NCBI RefSeq assembly: GCF_030530745.1
Contig: NZ_JAUMUI010000003.1
Span: forward strand, 78,394-142,393
DNA from: Neisseria sp.
GTDB taxonomy: Bacteria; Pseudomonadota; Gammaproteobacteria; Burkholderiales; Neisseriaceae
Direction: 5' to 3'
Length of the DNA stretch: 64,000 nucleotides
Shown piece after piece: positions 29,648 to 40,385 of the stretch (position 1 is the first letter of the stretch; each line of letters begins with the position of its first letter). The position numbers were made by a program, and so were the translations under genes. The notes below the pieces were generated by a model. The model had not been told where the DNA came from. It saw nothing but the letters and a program-made list of their open reading frames with translations, and searched no databases.

Positions 29648-31399
29648 TTATGCCGGAGTTCCGGCCTGTTTTTCCGTTTCTTCGGCAATCATTTCCCGCA
29701 ATGCGCTGCGGCGGTTTTCCTGTGTGGTGCAGGCCGTCTGAAAAGCGGTGCGGCCGCCCCAGAATACAAACCGTTCGCGGGCGCGGGTAACGGCGGTGTA
29801 GAGCATGGCGCGGTTCAGGCCGTGCCGGCTGCCGTCGGGGGTGGAAGGCGGCAGCAGCCACACTTCGCCGTATTCCGACCCCTGGCTTTTGTGCACGGTG
29901 ATGGCGAATGCGGTTTCGTGGGCGGGCAGGCGGCTTAACGGCACGGCGCGCTGCCCGCCTGCGGCGGGGAAATAGGCGGCCAGCGTACCGGGGCGGCTGC
30001 GGTCGGGCAGAATCAAACCGATGTCGCCGTTGAATAAATCAAGCGCGTAATCGTTGCGCGACACCATCACCACCTGCCCGGCGAACCACGGCGCATCGGC
30101 GCGCGCCAAGCCCTGCCGTTGCAGGCAGCGGCGGTAGGCTTCGTTGAATGCGGCAGCATCTTCGCGCCGGGCCGCCAGCACCACGGTATCGGTTTGGCGG
30201 CGGAACGCCTGTTCGGAATCGCCCGCAGCCACCGCCTGCCAATAGGCGGCCTGTTGTCCGTAAAAGGCTTCGGCCTGTTGTTTGAGGCTGCCTTCGCGCA
30301 CGCCGAGCGCGTCGGGGAAACGGGCAAACTGCGCCCATGCGTTTTCCGCATCTCCCGCCACAATGGCGCGTGCCAGGCAGCCGATACCACTGTCGGCGCC
30401 GAAGCGGTGGCTGAAGTGCAGGCGGGCGGTATTTGCCGACAAGGGCGGCGGGTTGCCGGTAACTTTGAAACCGTGCCGGGGCAGCATGGCCGACAGCTCT
30501 TGCGCGGTTGCCGTGTTTAACCGGGTTTCCTGCGCCAGTTCGGCCAAAACCGCGCCAGCCCCCACCGAGGGCAGTTGGTTTTCGTCGCCCAGCAGAATGA
30601 CGCGGCAACCTGAAGGCACGGCGCGCAGCAGTTGCAGCATCAGAGCCAGGTCGAGCATTGAGGCTTCGTCGATAACCAGCACATCCAGCGGCAGCGGCTG
30701 CTCGCGGTGGAAGGCGGGCCGCATCTGCGGCGGACGCAGTTTCAACAGGCGGTGTACGGTTTGGCCTTCGAGTTGCAGCAGATAGCGGCGGACTGTGTCG
30801 GGCAGCCCGAAAGTGCCGGCGGCATGGTGCAGCGCCCGCGCCATATGGGCAGCGGCCTTGCCCGTGGGTGCGGCCAGCGCGATGCGTGGCAGCCTGCCGC
30901 CGTTGCCGCACAACAGCCCCAGCAGTTTGGCCACGGTGGTGGTTTTGCCCGTACCCGGCCCGCCGCTGATTAAGATAAGCGGTTGCAGCAGGGCCAATGC
31001 GGCGGCATCGCGCTGGCCTTCGCTGTTTGCACCGGCAAACCATTGCGCCAGATTCTGCCCGGCCTGCATCTGGTCAACAGGCTCTGCCGCCGCCGCTGTC
31101 AGGCGCACGATTTCCCGCGCCAAGTCGCGCTCGAGCTGCCACATTCTGCCGAGAAACAGCCGTTTGCCCGAGAGTATCAGCGGCATCCCGCTGCCGCCCG
31201 CTATGCCCGGAATCTGCCGCAAAGCCGCCACGTCGGCATCGTTTAACCAAATAAAGGTGTGGCCGTCTGAAAGCGCTTCAAACAGTTTGCGCACATACGG
31301 TGAGGCGGTAGCGGCCTCTTCGGGTGCGTGCCGCTGCAATAGTTCAATCGCGGCATCGGCGGCGGCATGATTTAAATCGGCGTTGGTTTCTTGCGGCAT
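29648..31399 (-). CDS. recD: exodeoxyribonuclease V alpha subunit
   Basis: A 583-residue protein, the motor helicase (5' to 3') of RecBCD, acting in double-strand-break repair and in degrading linear DNA. An N-terminal region (1-135) that contacts RecC is followed by the helicase core: Walker A G-G-P-G-T-G-K-T (146-153), Walker B V-I-D-E-A-S-M-L-D, L-G-D-E-N-Q-L-P-S-V-G-A-G, and the late motif A-I-T-V-H-K-S-Q-G-S-E-Y. Length matches E. coli RecD (608). recB and recC are not in this window. Confidence 0.95.
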   Translation of the reverse strand: MPQETNADLNHAAADAAIELLQRHAPEEAATASPYVRKLFEALSDGHTFIWLNDADVAALRQIPGIAGGSGMPLILSGKRLFLGRMWQLERDLAREIVRLTAAAAEPVDQMQAGQNLAQWFAGANSEGQRDAAALALLQPLILISGGPGTGKTTTVAKLLGLLCGNGGRLPRIALAAPTGKAAAHMARALHHAAGTFGLPDTVRRYLLQLEGQTVHRLLKLRPPQMRPAFHREQPLPLDVLVIDEASMLDLALMLQLLRAVPSGCRVILLGDENQLPSVGAGAVLAELAQETRLNTATAQELSAMLPRHGFKVTGNPPPLSANTARLHFSHRFGADSGIGCLARAIVAGDAENAWAQFARFPDALGVREGSLKQQAEAFYGQQAAYWQAVAAGDSEQAFRRQTDTVVLAARREDAAAFNEAYRRCLQRQGLARADAPWFAGQVVMVSRNDYALDLFNGDIGLILPDRSRPGTLAAYFPAAGGQRAVPLSRLPAHETAFAITVHKSQGSEYGEVWLLPPSTPDGSRHGLNRAMLYTAVTRARERFVFWGGRTAFQTACTTQENRRSALREMIAEETEKQAGTPA

Positions 31400-31446
31400 G
31401 AAAATCTTCCGTCATTAACTAAACAATTGGATTTTAATGAAGATTT

Positions 31447-31475
31447 CAGGCCGTCTGAAATTTTCAGACGGCCTG
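31447..31475. terminator. DUS-pair hairpin between tpx and recD
   Basis: CAGGCCGTCTGAAA and complement, directly abutting; it ends tpx transcripts and precedes recD. Confidence 0.65.
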
Positions 31476-31502
31476 CTTGTTACATCTGAATCTAAAACCG
31501 CA

Positions 31503-31997
31503 TCACAACGCAGCCAAAGCAGCAGCGTAATCCGGTTCGTTGGCGATTTCGCCCACCAGTTCGCTATGCAGAACCCGGTTGTTTTCGTCCAGCACCACCA
31601 CCGAACGGGCGGTCAGCCCTTTGAGTGCGCCGCTGTCGACGGCCACGCCGTAATCGCGGGCGAAACTGCTGCGGAAAGCGGACAGCATCACCACGTTACC
31701 GATGCCTTCCGCGCCGCAGAAACGCGCTTGGGCGAACGGCAGGTCGGCGGAAACACACAACACCACAGCGTTATCCAAGCCGGCTGCTTTTTCGTTGAAA
31801 GTGCGCACGGATTGCGCACACACGCCGGTATCGACGCTGGGGAAAATATTGAGGATTTTGCGCTTGCCGGCAAAGTCGGCCAATGCTTTTTCCGACAAAT
31901 CGCCTGCGGTCAGGCTGAAATCGGGTGCGCTCTGCCCTTGTTGTAAAAACACGCCGCCCACTTCGACGGGGTTGCCTTGCAGGGTTACTTGGGCCAT
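31503..31997 (-). CDS. tpx: thiol peroxidase (2-Cys, Tpx type)
   Basis: A 164-residue atypical 2-Cys peroxiredoxin that reduces lipid and other hydroperoxides with thioredoxin. Peroxidatic Cys60 is in P-S-V-D-T-G-V-C and the resolving Cys94 in A-R-F-C-G-A-E; the 33-residue spacing is that of Tpx. N-terminal V-T-L-Q-G-N-P is family-typical. It follows the DUF4230 gene by 24 bp. Confidence 0.95.
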   Translation of the reverse strand: MAQVTLQGNPVEVGGVFLQQGQSAPDFSLTAGDLSEKALADFAGKRKILNIFPSVDTGVCAQSVRTFNEKAAGLDNAVVLCVSADLPFAQARFCGAEGIGNVVMLSAFRSSFARDYGVAVDSGALKGLTARSVVVLDENNRVLHSELVGEIANEPDYAAALAAL

Positions 31998-32021
31998 AAC
32001 TTTCCTTTCATATTTGAAAAA

Positions 32022-32636
32022 TCAAACTTTGCACGGCGGCAAAGCGGAGGGGTAGATTGACACGTTGGTTTGCGCGAGTGCAAACAGCGTTTCGAGCCGG
32101 CGCTGCGCCTGAATCTGCGCGTGTTCAAGAATATCTGCTTTACAGGCGCTTGCCAACACTTGTTTTTTCGCCTGTTCCTGCACGGCGGCAAACACGCTTT
32201 TATCAATGGGGTGCAGGCCGAGCGAACCGGTTTTGATGTCGTACACTTCGATATTGTCGAGGTTCACGTCTAAAATTTCCACCGGCGGCAGGCTGATAAT
32301 CACTTTGCCGTCAACCACGTTCACATTGTCGGCGGTGAGTTTGTTTAAATCCAAACCCGCCAGCACCCTGCCTTGCGCCATAAACAGCCCGGTTTGCGCG
32401 TCTTGCCACAGCGCATACCAATTGCCTTTCTTTTCGGTTTTCACAATGGTGTCGATGTGGAACGCCGTGCTCTCCAAGCGGTTGAGGTTTTGGATTTGCG
32501 TGAGCACGCCCTCGCGCGTGAGCACTTGCTGCTGCGCCGCCTGCTGCGGCTGTTTGTGAAGCCCGTGCCACCAGCCGGCGGCAACGGCCAGCAGCAATAA
32601 CAATACCGCAGTGGCGGCACGGAAAAACGTTTTCAT
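32022..32636 (-). CDS. DUF4230-type membrane-anchored protein
   Basis: A 204-residue protein with one N-terminal membrane anchor or uncleaved signal (residues 5-25) followed by a Gln-rich stretch and a periplasmic domain with the DUF4230 pattern: L-N-R-L-E-S-T, a V-x-G-K-V-I-I-S-L-P-P-x-E-I-L-D segment and Y-D-I-K-T-G-S. Function unknown. The last ~30 residues have two Cys. Likely first gene of a unit with tpx. Confidence 0.75.
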   Translation of the reverse strand: MKTFFRAATAVLLLLLAVAAGWWHGLHKQPQQAAQQQVLTREGVLTQIQNLNRLESTAFHIDTIVKTEKKGNWYALWQDAQTGLFMAQGRVLAGLDLNKLTADNVNVVDGKVIISLPPVEILDVNLDNIEVYDIKTGSLGLHPIDKSVFAAVQEQAKKQVLASACKADILEHAQIQAQRRLETLFALAQTNVSIYPSALPPCKV

Positions 32637-32929
32637 GATCCAACCTCAACAAATTTACCAACAGCTCCCAATATAATGTTTCTAATCGGATTTTCAATAT
32701 TCGGAGCCGTCTGGAAAAACACAGTGCGGGCAGATCCGCCCGCGCCCCCCGTTGCCGAACCTACCGTTTCAGGCGCCCACCGTTTCCAATCTCGGAAACA
32801 AGCCGTCTGAAATTAGCCGAAACCGCATTTTTCGGCTAAAATACACAACTATTTGGTTTTTGTTTTGCCCGACCGGGCAAACCTTTTTCAGACGGCCTCT
32901 CAAGAATAACAACCGGCATATCCAACCCA

Positions 32930-34723
32930 ATGAAAAACATCAGAAATTTTTCAATTATCGCCCACATCGACCACGGCAAATCCACCCTCGCCGACCGCTT
33001 TATCCAATATTGCGGCGGTTTGGAAATGCGTGAAATGAGCACGCAGGTGCTGGATTCCATGGATATCGAAAAAGAACGCGGCATCACCATCAAAGCACAA
33101 ACCGCCGCCCTCAACTATAAAGCGAGAAACGGCGAAACCTACCTGCTCAACTTAATCGACACCCCCGGACACGTTGATTTTTCTTACGAAGTCTCCCGCT
33201 CGCTTTCCGCCTGCGAAGGTGCGCTCTTGGTGGTAGACGCTTCGCAGGGCGTGGAAGCGCAAACCGTGGCCAACTGCTACACCGCCATTGATTTGGGCGT
33301 GGAAGTGGTGCCCGTTTTAAACAAAATCGACCTGCCCGCAGCCGATCCCGACCGTGTGGCGCAAGAAATCGAAGACATCATCGGCATCGACGCCGCAGAC
33401 GCAGTGCAGTGCTCTGCCAAAAGCGGTATGGGCGTGGAAGACGTGCTCGAAGAAATCGTGGCAAAAATCCCCGCGCCCGAAGGCGATGAAAACGCACCGC
33501 TGCAAGCCATGATTATCGATTCGTGGTTTGATAATTATGTGGGCGTAGTGATGCTTGTCCGCATCAAACAAGGCCGTCTGAAACTGAAAGACAAACTGCT
33601 GTTTATGAGCACCAAGGCCGAAACGCAGGCCGAACAGCTGGGTGTATTTACCCCGAAATCACTGCCCAAACCCGAATTGAAAGCCGGCGAAGTTGGCTTT
33701 CTGATTACCGGCATCAAAGAGCTGAACGCCGCCAAGGTGGGCGACACAGTAACACTGGCGGCCAACCCCGCACAGACCGCACTGCCGGGGTTCCAAGAGG
33801 TGCAGTCGCAGGTGTTTGCGGGGCTTTATCCGGTGGAAAGCCACGACTACGAAGCCCTGCGCGACGCGCTGGAAAAACTGCAATTAAACGATGCCTCGCT
33901 GAAATTCGAGCCGGAGGTGTCGCAGGCGTTGGGCTTCGGCTTCCGCTGCGGCTTTTTGGGGCTGCTGCATCTGGAAATCGTGCAGGAGCGTTTGGAGCGC
34001 GAGTTCGATATGGACTTAATCACCACCGCGCCGACGGTGGTGTATGAGGTGCTGCTGAAAAACGGCGAAAAAATCGAGGTGGAAAACCCGTCGAAACTGC
34101 CCGACGCAGGCAGCATCGACACCATTTTCGAACCGGTTATCACCGCCACCATTCTGGTGCCGCAGGAATATGTGGGCGCAGTGATGACGCTGTGCAGCCA
34201 AAAGCGCGGCGTGCAGAAAAACATGCAGTATATGGGCCGGCAGGTGATGCTCACCTACGATTTGCCCATGAACGAAGTGGTGATGGACTTTTTCGACAAA
34301 CTCAAATCCACCTCCCGCGGCTATGCTTCGCTGGATTACGAATTTAAAGAATTCCAGGCCGCCGATTTGATCAAACTCGACATTATGGTGAACGGCGAAA
34401 AAGTCGACGCCCTAAGCCTGATCGTGCACCGTTCCAACGCCGTGTTCCGCGGCCGCGAGCTGGCGGCGAAAATGCGCGAACTGATTCCGCGCCAAATGTT
34501 CGACATTGCCGTGCAGGCCGCCATCGGCAGCCAGATTATCGCCCGTGAAACCGTAAAGGCCCTGCGCAAAAACGTATTGGCAAAATGCTACGGCGGCGAT
34601 ATTACCCGCAAGAAAAAACTCTTGGAAAAACAAAAAGCCGGCAAACGCCGCATGAAGCAGGTAGGTAATGTGGAAATTCCGCAGAGCGCATTTCTGGCGA
34701 TTCTGCAGGTTGGGGACAAATAA
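32930..34723 (+). CDS. lepA: elongation factor 4 (LepA), ribosome back-translocase
   Basis: A 597-residue translational GTPase of exact family length. G1 A-H-I-D-H-G-K-S (11-18), G3 D-T-P-G-H-V-D-F, G4 N-K-I-D, then EF-G-like domains II, III and V and the LepA-specific C-terminal domain rich in Lys ([16 protein letters not shown]). It acts on stalled or mis-translocated ribosomes. Its stop overlaps the lepB start by one base (TAATG), a classic lepAB operon. Confidence 0.97.
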   Translation: MKNIRNFSIIAHIDHGKSTLADRFIQYCGGLEMREMSTQVLDSMDIEKERGITIKAQTAALNYKARNGETYLLNLIDTPGHVDFSYEVSRSLSACEGALLVVDASQGVEAQTVANCYTAIDLGVEVVPVLNKIDLPAADPDRVAQEIEDIIGIDAADAVQCSAKSGMGVEDVLEEIVAKIPAPEGDENAPLQAMIIDSWFDNYVGVVMLVRIKQGRLKLKDKLLFMSTKAETQAEQLGVFTPKSLPKPELKAGEVGFLITGIKELNAAKVGDTVTLAANPAQTALPGFQEVQSQVFAGLYPVESHDYEALRDALEKLQLNDASLKFEPEVSQALGFGFRCGFLGLLHLEIVQERLEREFDMDLITTAPTVVYEVLLKNGEKIEVENPSKLPDAGSIDTIFEPVITATILVPQEYVGAVMTLCSQKRGVQKNMQYMGRQVMLTYDLPMNEVVMDFFDKLKSTSRGYASLDYEFKEFQAADLIKLDIMVNGEKVDALSLIVHRSNAVFRGRELAAKMRELIPRQMFDIAVQAAIGSQIIARETVKALRKNVLAKCYGGDITRKKKLLEKQKAGKRRMKQVGNVEIPQSAFLAILQVGDK

Positions 34724-35706
34724 TGAACAACACTTTGATTTGGGGTGCAGTGGCCGCTTTGCTTGCCGGCCTGGTTTTATATGTGAAAAGCAGTAAGTCG
34801 CGCGAAGAAGGCGGCGAATGGAGCGGCGGCCTGCAATGGGGCTATCTGCTGATGATGGTGGGCGTGTTCGGCTTATTGTCGGCCTTTATGAGCTTCACCG
34901 CCGTTTTACTGGTTTTCGTGCTGTTTACCGGCATCGTGTGGTTTGTCCACAAAGGCCGTCTGAAAAAGAACCCGACCGGCGACAGCAACCATTTCACCGA
35001 CTATATGAGCGGGTTTTTCCCGATTATCCTGGCGGTATTCGTGCTGCGTACTTTTGTGGCCGAACCGTTTCAAATCCCGTCGAGCTCCATGCGGCCGGGG
35101 TTGGTGGTGGGCGACTTTATTCTGGTTAATAAATTTTCCTACGGCATCCGCACGCCGATTATCAATAATGTGCTGATTTCCACCGGAGAGGTGGAGCGCG
35201 GTGATGTAGTAGTGTTCAACTACCCCGAAGATACCAGAATCAACTACATCAAACGCGCGGTAGGGCTGCCGGGCGACGTTGTCGAATACAGCAACAAGGT
35301 TTTGAGCATCAACGGCCAGGTTGTTGAAGACCGCTCTGCCGGCATTCAAAGCTACCGCGAAAATACGCCGCAATACGGTCTGATTACCATTGAAGCCCAA
35401 GCATTCAAAGAAACCATAGGTTCGCACCAATTCGAAGTGCTCAAAATTCCCGGCCAGCCCAGCTTTCTGCCGCAGGGCGTGCGCCCCGACTTTGCCCACC
35501 GCCAAAGCTGCGAATACGCCGAAGACGGCTCATGGTTCCGCTGCACCGTGCCTGAAGGCCATTATTTTATGATGGGCGACAACCGCGACAACAGCGAAGA
35601 TTCCCGTTATTGGGGTTTTGTGAGCGACAAGCTGATTGTAGGTAAAGCATTTTTTATTTGGATGAATTTCGGCGACATCAGCCGCGTGGGTACCGGTATA
35701 CGGTAA
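34723..35706 (+). CDS. lepB: signal peptidase I
   Basis: A 327-residue inner membrane protease that cuts Sec signal peptides. Two or three N-terminal membrane helices (about 5-20, 41-75 and 98-110) are followed by the catalytic domain: Ser122 in P-S-S-S-M-R-P-G, Lys177 in I-N-Y-I-K-R-A-V-G-L-P-G-D, and G-D-N-R-D-N-S-E-D-S-R-Y-W-G near the C-terminus. It starts within the lepA stop, so translation is coupled. Confidence 0.96.
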   Translation: MNNTLIWGAVAALLAGLVLYVKSSKSREEGGEWSGGLQWGYLLMMVGVFGLLSAFMSFTAVLLVFVLFTGIVWFVHKGRLKKNPTGDSNHFTDYMSGFFPIILAVFVLRTFVAEPFQIPSSSMRPGLVVGDFILVNKFSYGIRTPIINNVLISTGEVERGDVVVFNYPEDTRINYIKRAVGLPGDVVEYSNKVLSINGQVVEDRSAGIQSYRENTPQYGLITIEAQAFKETIGSHQFEVLKIPGQPSFLPQGVRPDFAHRQSCEYAEDGSWFRCTVPEGHYFMMGDNRDNSEDSRYWGFVSDKLIVGKAFFIWMNFGDISRVGTGIR

Positions 35707-35715
35707 CTTTCCGGC

Positions 35716-35747
35716 AAGGCCGTCTGAAAACATTTCAGACGGCCTTT
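35716..35747 (+). terminator. DUS-pair terminator after lepB
   Basis: AAGGCCGTCTGAAAA, short loop and complement with TTT, 10 bp after lepB. Confidence 0.7.
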
Positions 35748-35820
35748 GGCTTTAAGGGGGCATCATAATAAAAGTTTAAGGCGTTTAGCCAGAAAGCTGA
35801 TTCTGAAAAAGCAGGCAAAG

Positions 35821-35852
35821 AAAAAAGCACCGGTTTTAAGCGGTGCTTTTTT
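35821..35852. terminator. bidirectional intrinsic terminator
   Basis: AAAAAAGCACCG, eight-base loop, CGGTGCTTTTTT. It ends the tRNA transcript coming from the right and backs up the lepB terminator. Confidence 0.85.
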
Positions 35853-35863
35853 CTTTAAAGGTT

Positions 35864-35940
35864 TGGCGGAGTGGACGGGGCTCGAACCCGCGACCCCCGG
35901 CGTGACAGGCCGGTATTCTAACCAACTGAACTACCACTCC
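35864..35940 (-). tRNA. tRNA-Asp (GUC)
   Basis: 77 nt including an encoded CCA. Acceptor GGAGTGG pairs CCACTCC, the anticodon stem-loop reads C-C-T-G-T-C-A-C with anticodon GTC, the T loop is G-T-T-C-G-A-G, and the discriminator is G. It closely resembles bacterial tRNA-Asp. Second in a two-tRNA transcript. Confidence 0.97.
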
Positions 35941-35952
35941 GCGCAGAAAACT

Positions 35953-36028
35953 TGGTGGGTGATGACGGAGTCGAACCGCCGACATTCTGCTTGTAAGGCA
36001 GACGCTCTACCAACTGAGCTAATCACCC
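35953..36028 (-). tRNA. tRNA-Val (UAC)
   Basis: 76 nt with encoded CCA. Acceptor GGGTGAT pairs ATCACCC, the anticodon loop C-T-T-A-C-A-A gives anticodon TAC, discriminator A. A 12-nt spacer separates it from tRNA-Asp. Confidence 0.97.
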
Positions 36029-36049
36029 GTACCGTCTTGCGAAGGCGTA

Positions 36050-36078
36050 ATTAAACCAAAATCCCGAAGCTTGTGCAA
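36050..36078 (-). promoter_or_regulatory. promoter of the tRNA-Val/tRNA-Asp unit
   Basis: On the minus strand TTGCAC, 17-base spacer, TTTAAT, with the tRNA-Val 5' end 21 bases further on. Good sigma-70 spacing. Confidence 0.6.
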
Positions 36079-36170
36079 GCATTTTTTCGGCCTGATAAAT
36101 CACTTTTTAACAAACCCATGAAATATAAAAATTAGTTTTCAGACGGCCTAAACTTTGCGGCCGGCAATGT

Positions 36171-37241
36171 TTAACGTTTTTCCTGTTTGCGTATCAGATA
36201 CACGCCCAAAACGGCAAACAGAACTGTCGGCAGCACGGCGGCTGCAAACGGCGGGATTCCGTAAAGCTGCCCGGTAAAACTGAACAACCGGCCTGCAAAA
36301 TGGAATGCCAAACCCAAACAGATGCCGCCGAACAGTTTCAAGCCCATATTGCCGCGTCGGGTGTTTTGCGGGGTAAACGCCAGCGCCACCAACGCCATCA
36401 CCAAGGCGGCGACGGGATACATCAGTTTGCGCCACCAAGCGATTTCGTAGAGCTTGGTTTGCTGCCGGTTGTTTTTCAGATGGCCTATATAAGTGGTTAA
36501 TTCGGACACCGACATTTGTTCCGGCTTCACCAGCAACACGTCCAGCAGGCCGCGTTGCAGCCTGACCGGCCAGTTTTGTTCGGCCTGTGTTTCGGTGCGC
36601 ACCGCTTCGCCGTCAAGCAGGCTGCGGCGCACGTTTTTCAGCTGCCAGCTGTTATCTGTGTTCAGCGTTGCGGATTCCGCTTCCACCGCTTCGGCCAGTT
36701 GGAAGGCTTCGTTGTGCCGCCACACTTTCACGCCCAACAGGGTATGGTCGGGCAGCATTTCGCGCACGTTGATAATGTTGTTCTGCTCTTTCAGCCACAA
36801 GCCCTGCGCACCCGTGCTGATGCGGCCGCTGGTAGCGGTGGCTTTCATGTTTTCGGCGCTTTGGCTCAGCGACGGCGCCAGCCATTCGCCCAAGACGGCG
36901 GTGGCAACGGCGAAAATCAGGCCGAAACGCAGCAAGACGGCAATCAGCTTCCCGGTGCTCATGCCGCTGGTTTTCATTACCGTGATTTCGCTGCCCGAAG
37001 CGAGCTGGCTCAAGGCAATCAGGCCGCCGATCAGCACGGCCAGCGGCATCAGGTCGTAAGCGCGGGCGGGCATCTGCATCAGCACATACTGCATCATTTT
37101 GGTGCCGTTATAGCTGCCTTTGCCGAGATCGCCCACTTCATTGATGATGTCGAAAAAACTGTAAAGCGCCAGAAAGGCAAGCAGTGCATAAACCGCCATC
37201 ACGCTGAGCTGGCGGATAAGGTAGCGGGTAACCAGCTTCAT
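36171..37241 (-). CDS. lptG: LPS export permease LptG
   Basis: A 356-residue inner membrane protein of the LptB2FG transporter that extracts lipooligosaccharide from the inner membrane. It has the YjgP/YjgQ family layout: two or three N-terminal helices (about 12-35, 60-80 and 100-120) with M-P-A-R-A-Y-D-L-M-P-L-A, a periplasmic β-jellyroll (about 140-260) and three C-terminal helices. Its start overlaps the lptF stop by four bases, so the pair is translationally coupled. Confidence 0.95.
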   Translation of the reverse strand: MKLVTRYLIRQLSVMAVYALLAFLALYSFFDIINEVGDLGKGSYNGTKMMQYVLMQMPARAYDLMPLAVLIGGLIALSQLASGSEITVMKTSGMSTGKLIAVLLRFGLIFAVATAVLGEWLAPSLSQSAENMKATATSGRISTGAQGLWLKEQNNIINVREMLPDHTLLGVKVWRHNEAFQLAEAVEAESATLNTDNSWQLKNVRRSLLDGEAVRTETQAEQNWPVRLQRGLLDVLLVKPEQMSVSELTTYIGHLKNNRQQTKLYEIAWWRKLMYPVAALVMALVALAFTPQNTRRGNMGLKLFGGICLGLAFHFAGRLFSFTGQLYGIPPFAAAVLPTVLFAVLGVYLIRKQEKR

Positions 37242-38350
37242 CCGGCACCGCCTTTCAAGCTGAGTTTTACTGCGCGCCAGAAAGGCTGTGCAGGCATGCT
37301 GCGCACGCGCAGCAGGATAACGGCGACGGCGGCAATCAAGATGTGCATGGGCAGCATACCGAGCCAGAAATTTAGTTTGCCGCCTTCCACCGCATTGCGC
37401 AGAAAGGTAAGGCCGTTTTGGTAAACCAGATACATGCCGATGGCGATGAGGATATTATAGGTGTGTCCCGTGCGCGGGTTGAAATAGGAAAGCGGCACGG
37501 CGAGTATGCTCAACAGCAGCACGCTGACAGGCAGCGACAGCCGCCACATCAGCTCGGCCCGGTGTTGCGGGTTGCTGCTGCCGAAAAGTTTTTCGGTGGG
37601 AATGGTGCGGCGGTGTGAAATCGGATCGACGATTTTCGGCGTGGTGCTGATAATCAGGCTCAGATGTTCGAACGACACTTGGTTATAGTCGGCCCGGCCG
37701 GGCTTGCCGCTGTAACGGTAGCCGTTGCTCAGCTCCAGCGTGCGTTTGTTGTCTTTCAGGGAAAACGTGCCTTCTTCGGCGAAAACGATGTTGTCGTTGC
37801 CTTTACTGTCGGTTTCACGCAAAAACAGGTTTTTCATAATGCCTGAATCCGTATCGAAGGTTTCTACGAAATACACACGTCCGCCGCGCTTGCCCAGCGC
37901 GCGGAATTCGCCCGCCTCAACCAACGAGAGCTCTTGCTTCTGCTTCAGAATTTCAGAATATTCGCGGCTGCGCAGCTCCGCCCACGGCATCACAAAAAGC
38001 TGCATCACCGCAATCAGCAGGGCGAACGGCACGGCAAACTGCAACACGGGGCGTATCCATTGTTTCAGCGCCAGCCCGCACGAGAGCCAAACCGACATTT
38101 CGCTGTCGCGCCAATAACGGGTCAGCACGGTGAGCGTGCTGATATAGGCGGTGAGCACCAACAAGAGCGGCGTCATGCCGATAACCCAAAAGCCCACCAG
38201 CGCGGCCACGGCGTCAATCGCCACGCGGCCGTCGGCGGCGCGCCCAAGCAGGTTGACGGCCTGTGTGGACACCAACACCGCCAGCAGCACCACGAAAATG
38301 CCCACGGCGGTGAAAGAAAGTTCTTTGATAAAATTTCGTTGATAAATCAT
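37238..38350 (-). CDS. lptF: LPS export permease LptF
   Basis: A 370-residue partner of LptG. N-terminal I-Y-Q-R-N-F-I-K-E-L with a first helix, a second and third helix near 45-75 and 98-120, a β-jellyroll (about 130-270, including G-K-R-G-G-R-V-Y-F-V-E) and three C-terminal helices (the first near P-L-S-Y-F-N-P-R-T-G). Order lptF-lptG on the minus strand and divergent from pepA is the usual proteobacterial arrangement. Confidence 0.95.
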   Translation of the reverse strand: MIYQRNFIKELSFTAVGIFVVLLAVLVSTQAVNLLGRAADGRVAIDAVAALVGFWVIGMTPLLLVLTAYISTLTVLTRYWRDSEMSVWLSCGLALKQWIRPVLQFAVPFALLIAVMQLFVMPWAELRSREYSEILKQKQELSLVEAGEFRALGKRGGRVYFVETFDTDSGIMKNLFLRETDSKGNDNIVFAEEGTFSLKDNKRTLELSNGYRYSGKPGRADYNQVSFEHLSLIISTTPKIVDPISHRRTIPTEKLFGSSNPQHRAELMWRLSLPVSVLLLSILAVPLSYFNPRTGHTYNILIAIGMYLVYQNGLTFLRNAVEGGKLNFWLGMLPMHILIAAVAVILLRVRSMPAQPFWRAVKLSLKGGAG

Positions 38351-38507
38351 AAAATAGCCGCTTCAAATGGCGGGGTTGGCGTGATATGGCGGAAAACCGG
38401 ATGCAAACAACGGCGGCAATAAGTTTTCCGCCACGGGGTTTCCCCAAGGTTTCGGGCAGACCGATGATAGAGTACAATCAAACCGATATGTTTCAGACGG
38501 CCTGTAA

Positions 38508-39992
<1,485 letters not shown>

Positions 39993-40016
39993 ATACCGTT
40001 AAATCAAACGCAGCAT

Positions 40017-40060
40017 AGGCCGTCTGAAAACAAAACGCGGTTTCCGTTTTCAGACGGCCT
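40017..40060 (+). terminator. DUS-pair terminator after pepA
   Basis: AGGCCGTCTGAAAA ... TTTTCAGACGGCCT with an 18-base loop, 25 bp after pepA. Confidence 0.7.
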
Positions 40061-40326
40061 GTTTATATATGACAAAAATATAAACCCAATCCCAATCAAG
40101 CCCTTAAAGCTTACTCACAAAAGCTGTGGATAACTGTGTGGAAAGTTTGTGAAATCCCCGCGTTTTCCCCGCAAAATCAAGCTTTGCATATTGTTGCACA
40201 AAAATTAAGCCCAAATAAAAAACATTTATATATCAAATAAATAACCACTTCAAACAGTTGTCAAGCCCCTTATTCCGCATACTTGTCAATGCCGTAACTA
40301 TTGATGTGGATAAAGAAAATATTTTC

Positions 40327-40354
40327 TTGACAAAACACCCCGAAGCGATAATCT
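40327..40354 (+). promoter_or_regulatory. candidate sigma-70 promoter of earP
   Basis: TTGACA, 16-base spacer, TAATCT, 31 bp before the earP ATG. A DnaA box (40305-40313) lies just upstream. Confidence 0.5.
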
Positions 40355-40385
40355 CGCGCCACGCAAAGATTTATCAAAACCCATC

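Larger units (their letters stand above)
39993..40385. other. 393-bp intergenic region with DnaA boxes
   Basis: After a DUS-pair hairpin (40017-40060) comes AT-rich DNA with two perfect DnaA boxes read as TGTGGATAA (40125-40133 and 40305-40313), a one-mismatch box (TTACTCACA, 40111-40119, against TTWTNCACA) and another near 40195 (TGTTGCACA). An AT-rich stretch lies at about 40200-40250. TTGTCAA occurs at 40258 and 40283 and its complement TTGACAA at 40327. The right end holds the earP promoter. Confidence 0.6.

Noticed and set aside
40105-40385. Chromosomal origin of replication (oriC) as a firm call
   Set aside because: Only two perfect DnaA boxes, no dnaA/dnaN/gidA neighbours and no GC-skew data; kept only as a finding.
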